In this document: piece by piece, positions 63,881 through 64,000 of the stretch
Position numbering within the stretch: position 1 is the first letter of the stretch
How the letters are laid out: every line of letters begins with the position of its first letter
Assembly: GCA_963734685.1 (NCBI GenBank)
Contig: CAVTIC010000002.1
Span: 1 to 64,000, forward strand
Length of the DNA: 64,000 bases
DNA from: JAOUEA01 sp963734685
GTDB taxonomy: Bacteria > Actinomycetota > UBA4738 > HRBIN12
Direction: 5' to 3'
Notes under the pieces: generated by a model
What the model was told of the DNA's origin: nothing
Databases searched by the model: none
Seen by the model: the letters and a program-made list of their open reading frames with translations, nothing else
Translations under genes and position numbers: made by a program

Positions 63881-64000
63881 GGCAGCTCTCCCTTCGGTGT
63901 GTGCGTGCGCCGCGGACAGCAAGCTCCGCGATCCGGGGAATCGTCTCACATCGCCGGACCACGCCGTCTCGGTTCGACCCGTGCGGCTACCCTGTCTGAC

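Noticed and set aside
1..64000. CRISPR arrays, rRNA, tRNA or prophage genes
   Set aside because: No regularly spaced repeats, no tRNA-like cloverleaf and no phage structural proteins were seen on either strand.

Overview
The window reads as a high-GC chromosome fragment from an environmental (probably soil) actinobacterium or close relative. Pointers are the dense GC-rich coding on both strands, ATGA/GTGA start-stop overlaps, an F420-type (Ddn-like) nitroreductase, a BTAD/AfsR-type regulator, Rv1264-like nucleotidyl cyclases and many DHFR-like, VOC, SRPBCC and PPOX accessory enzymes. No rRNA, tRNA, ribosomal or other phylogenetically decisive gene was seen, so the lineage is inference. This is accessory and stress-related territory, not a core operon region.

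Layout. 0-4.4 kb: an overlapping operon of a six-helix membrane protein, a frameshifted FAD oxidoreductase, a DHFR-like reductase, a truncated small membrane protein and a second DHFR-like gene. 4.5-9.7 kb: a regulator-cyclase, remnants of a PPOX gene, an IS3 and an IS110 transposase, two copies of a 103-bp repeat, and a MerR-type regulator divergent from a second, intact copy of the membrane-protein pair seen in the first operon. 9.6-17 kb: a minus-strand redox operon whose last gene is cut off beside the repeat, a third DHFR-like gene, a secreted TolB-like propeller, a methyltransferase and a twice-frameshifted alcohol dehydrogenase. 17-22.5 kb: two ECF-type sigma factors, each overlapping a membrane-anchored beta-propeller, around a beta-lactamase-fold lipoprotein. 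22.7-33.6 kb: an APC-like transporter, a lipid kinase divergent from a 1082-aa BTAD/NB-ARC/TPR regulator, three helical charged proteins with an HdeD-like protein, a patatin and an AI-2E transporter. 33.7-40.6 kb: two SRPBCC membrane proteins around a broken epimerase, a Bax-inhibitor protein, a cNMP-binding protein without a DNA-binding domain, a Ddn-like reductase, an alcohol dehydrogenase and a histidine phosphatase. 40.7-47.4 kb: a cyclase-AAA-TPR regulator and two HTH_42 proteins, all frameshifted, then a PCD-VOC fusion. 47.6-56.6 kb: DUF2255-like, DNA polymerase IV, an orphan histidine kinase coupled to a channel-like membrane protein, aquaporin, a second regulator-cyclase and a duplicated PPOX protein. 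56.7-64 kb: a B12-binding radical SAM enzyme, a damaged PPOX gene, an MFS exporter, a second lipid kinase, an internally deleted SagB-type gene and a LapA-like protein.

How it fits together: the recurring themes are envelope/stress sensing (sigma-propeller pairs, HdeD, Bax inhibitor, helical proteins, lipid kinases, patatin), cyclic-nucleotide signalling (three cyclases, one cyclase remnant, one cNMP receptor) and small redox enzymes. Paralogous duplication is common: the membrane-protein pair, DHFR-like genes, cyclases, sigma-propeller pairs, lipid kinases, SRPBCC proteins and alcohol dehydrogenases. About a dozen genes carry one or more small indels that break an otherwise well-conserved frame. 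Whether these are assembly errors or real gene decay cannot be decided from one sequence and is the main caveat on gene models here.
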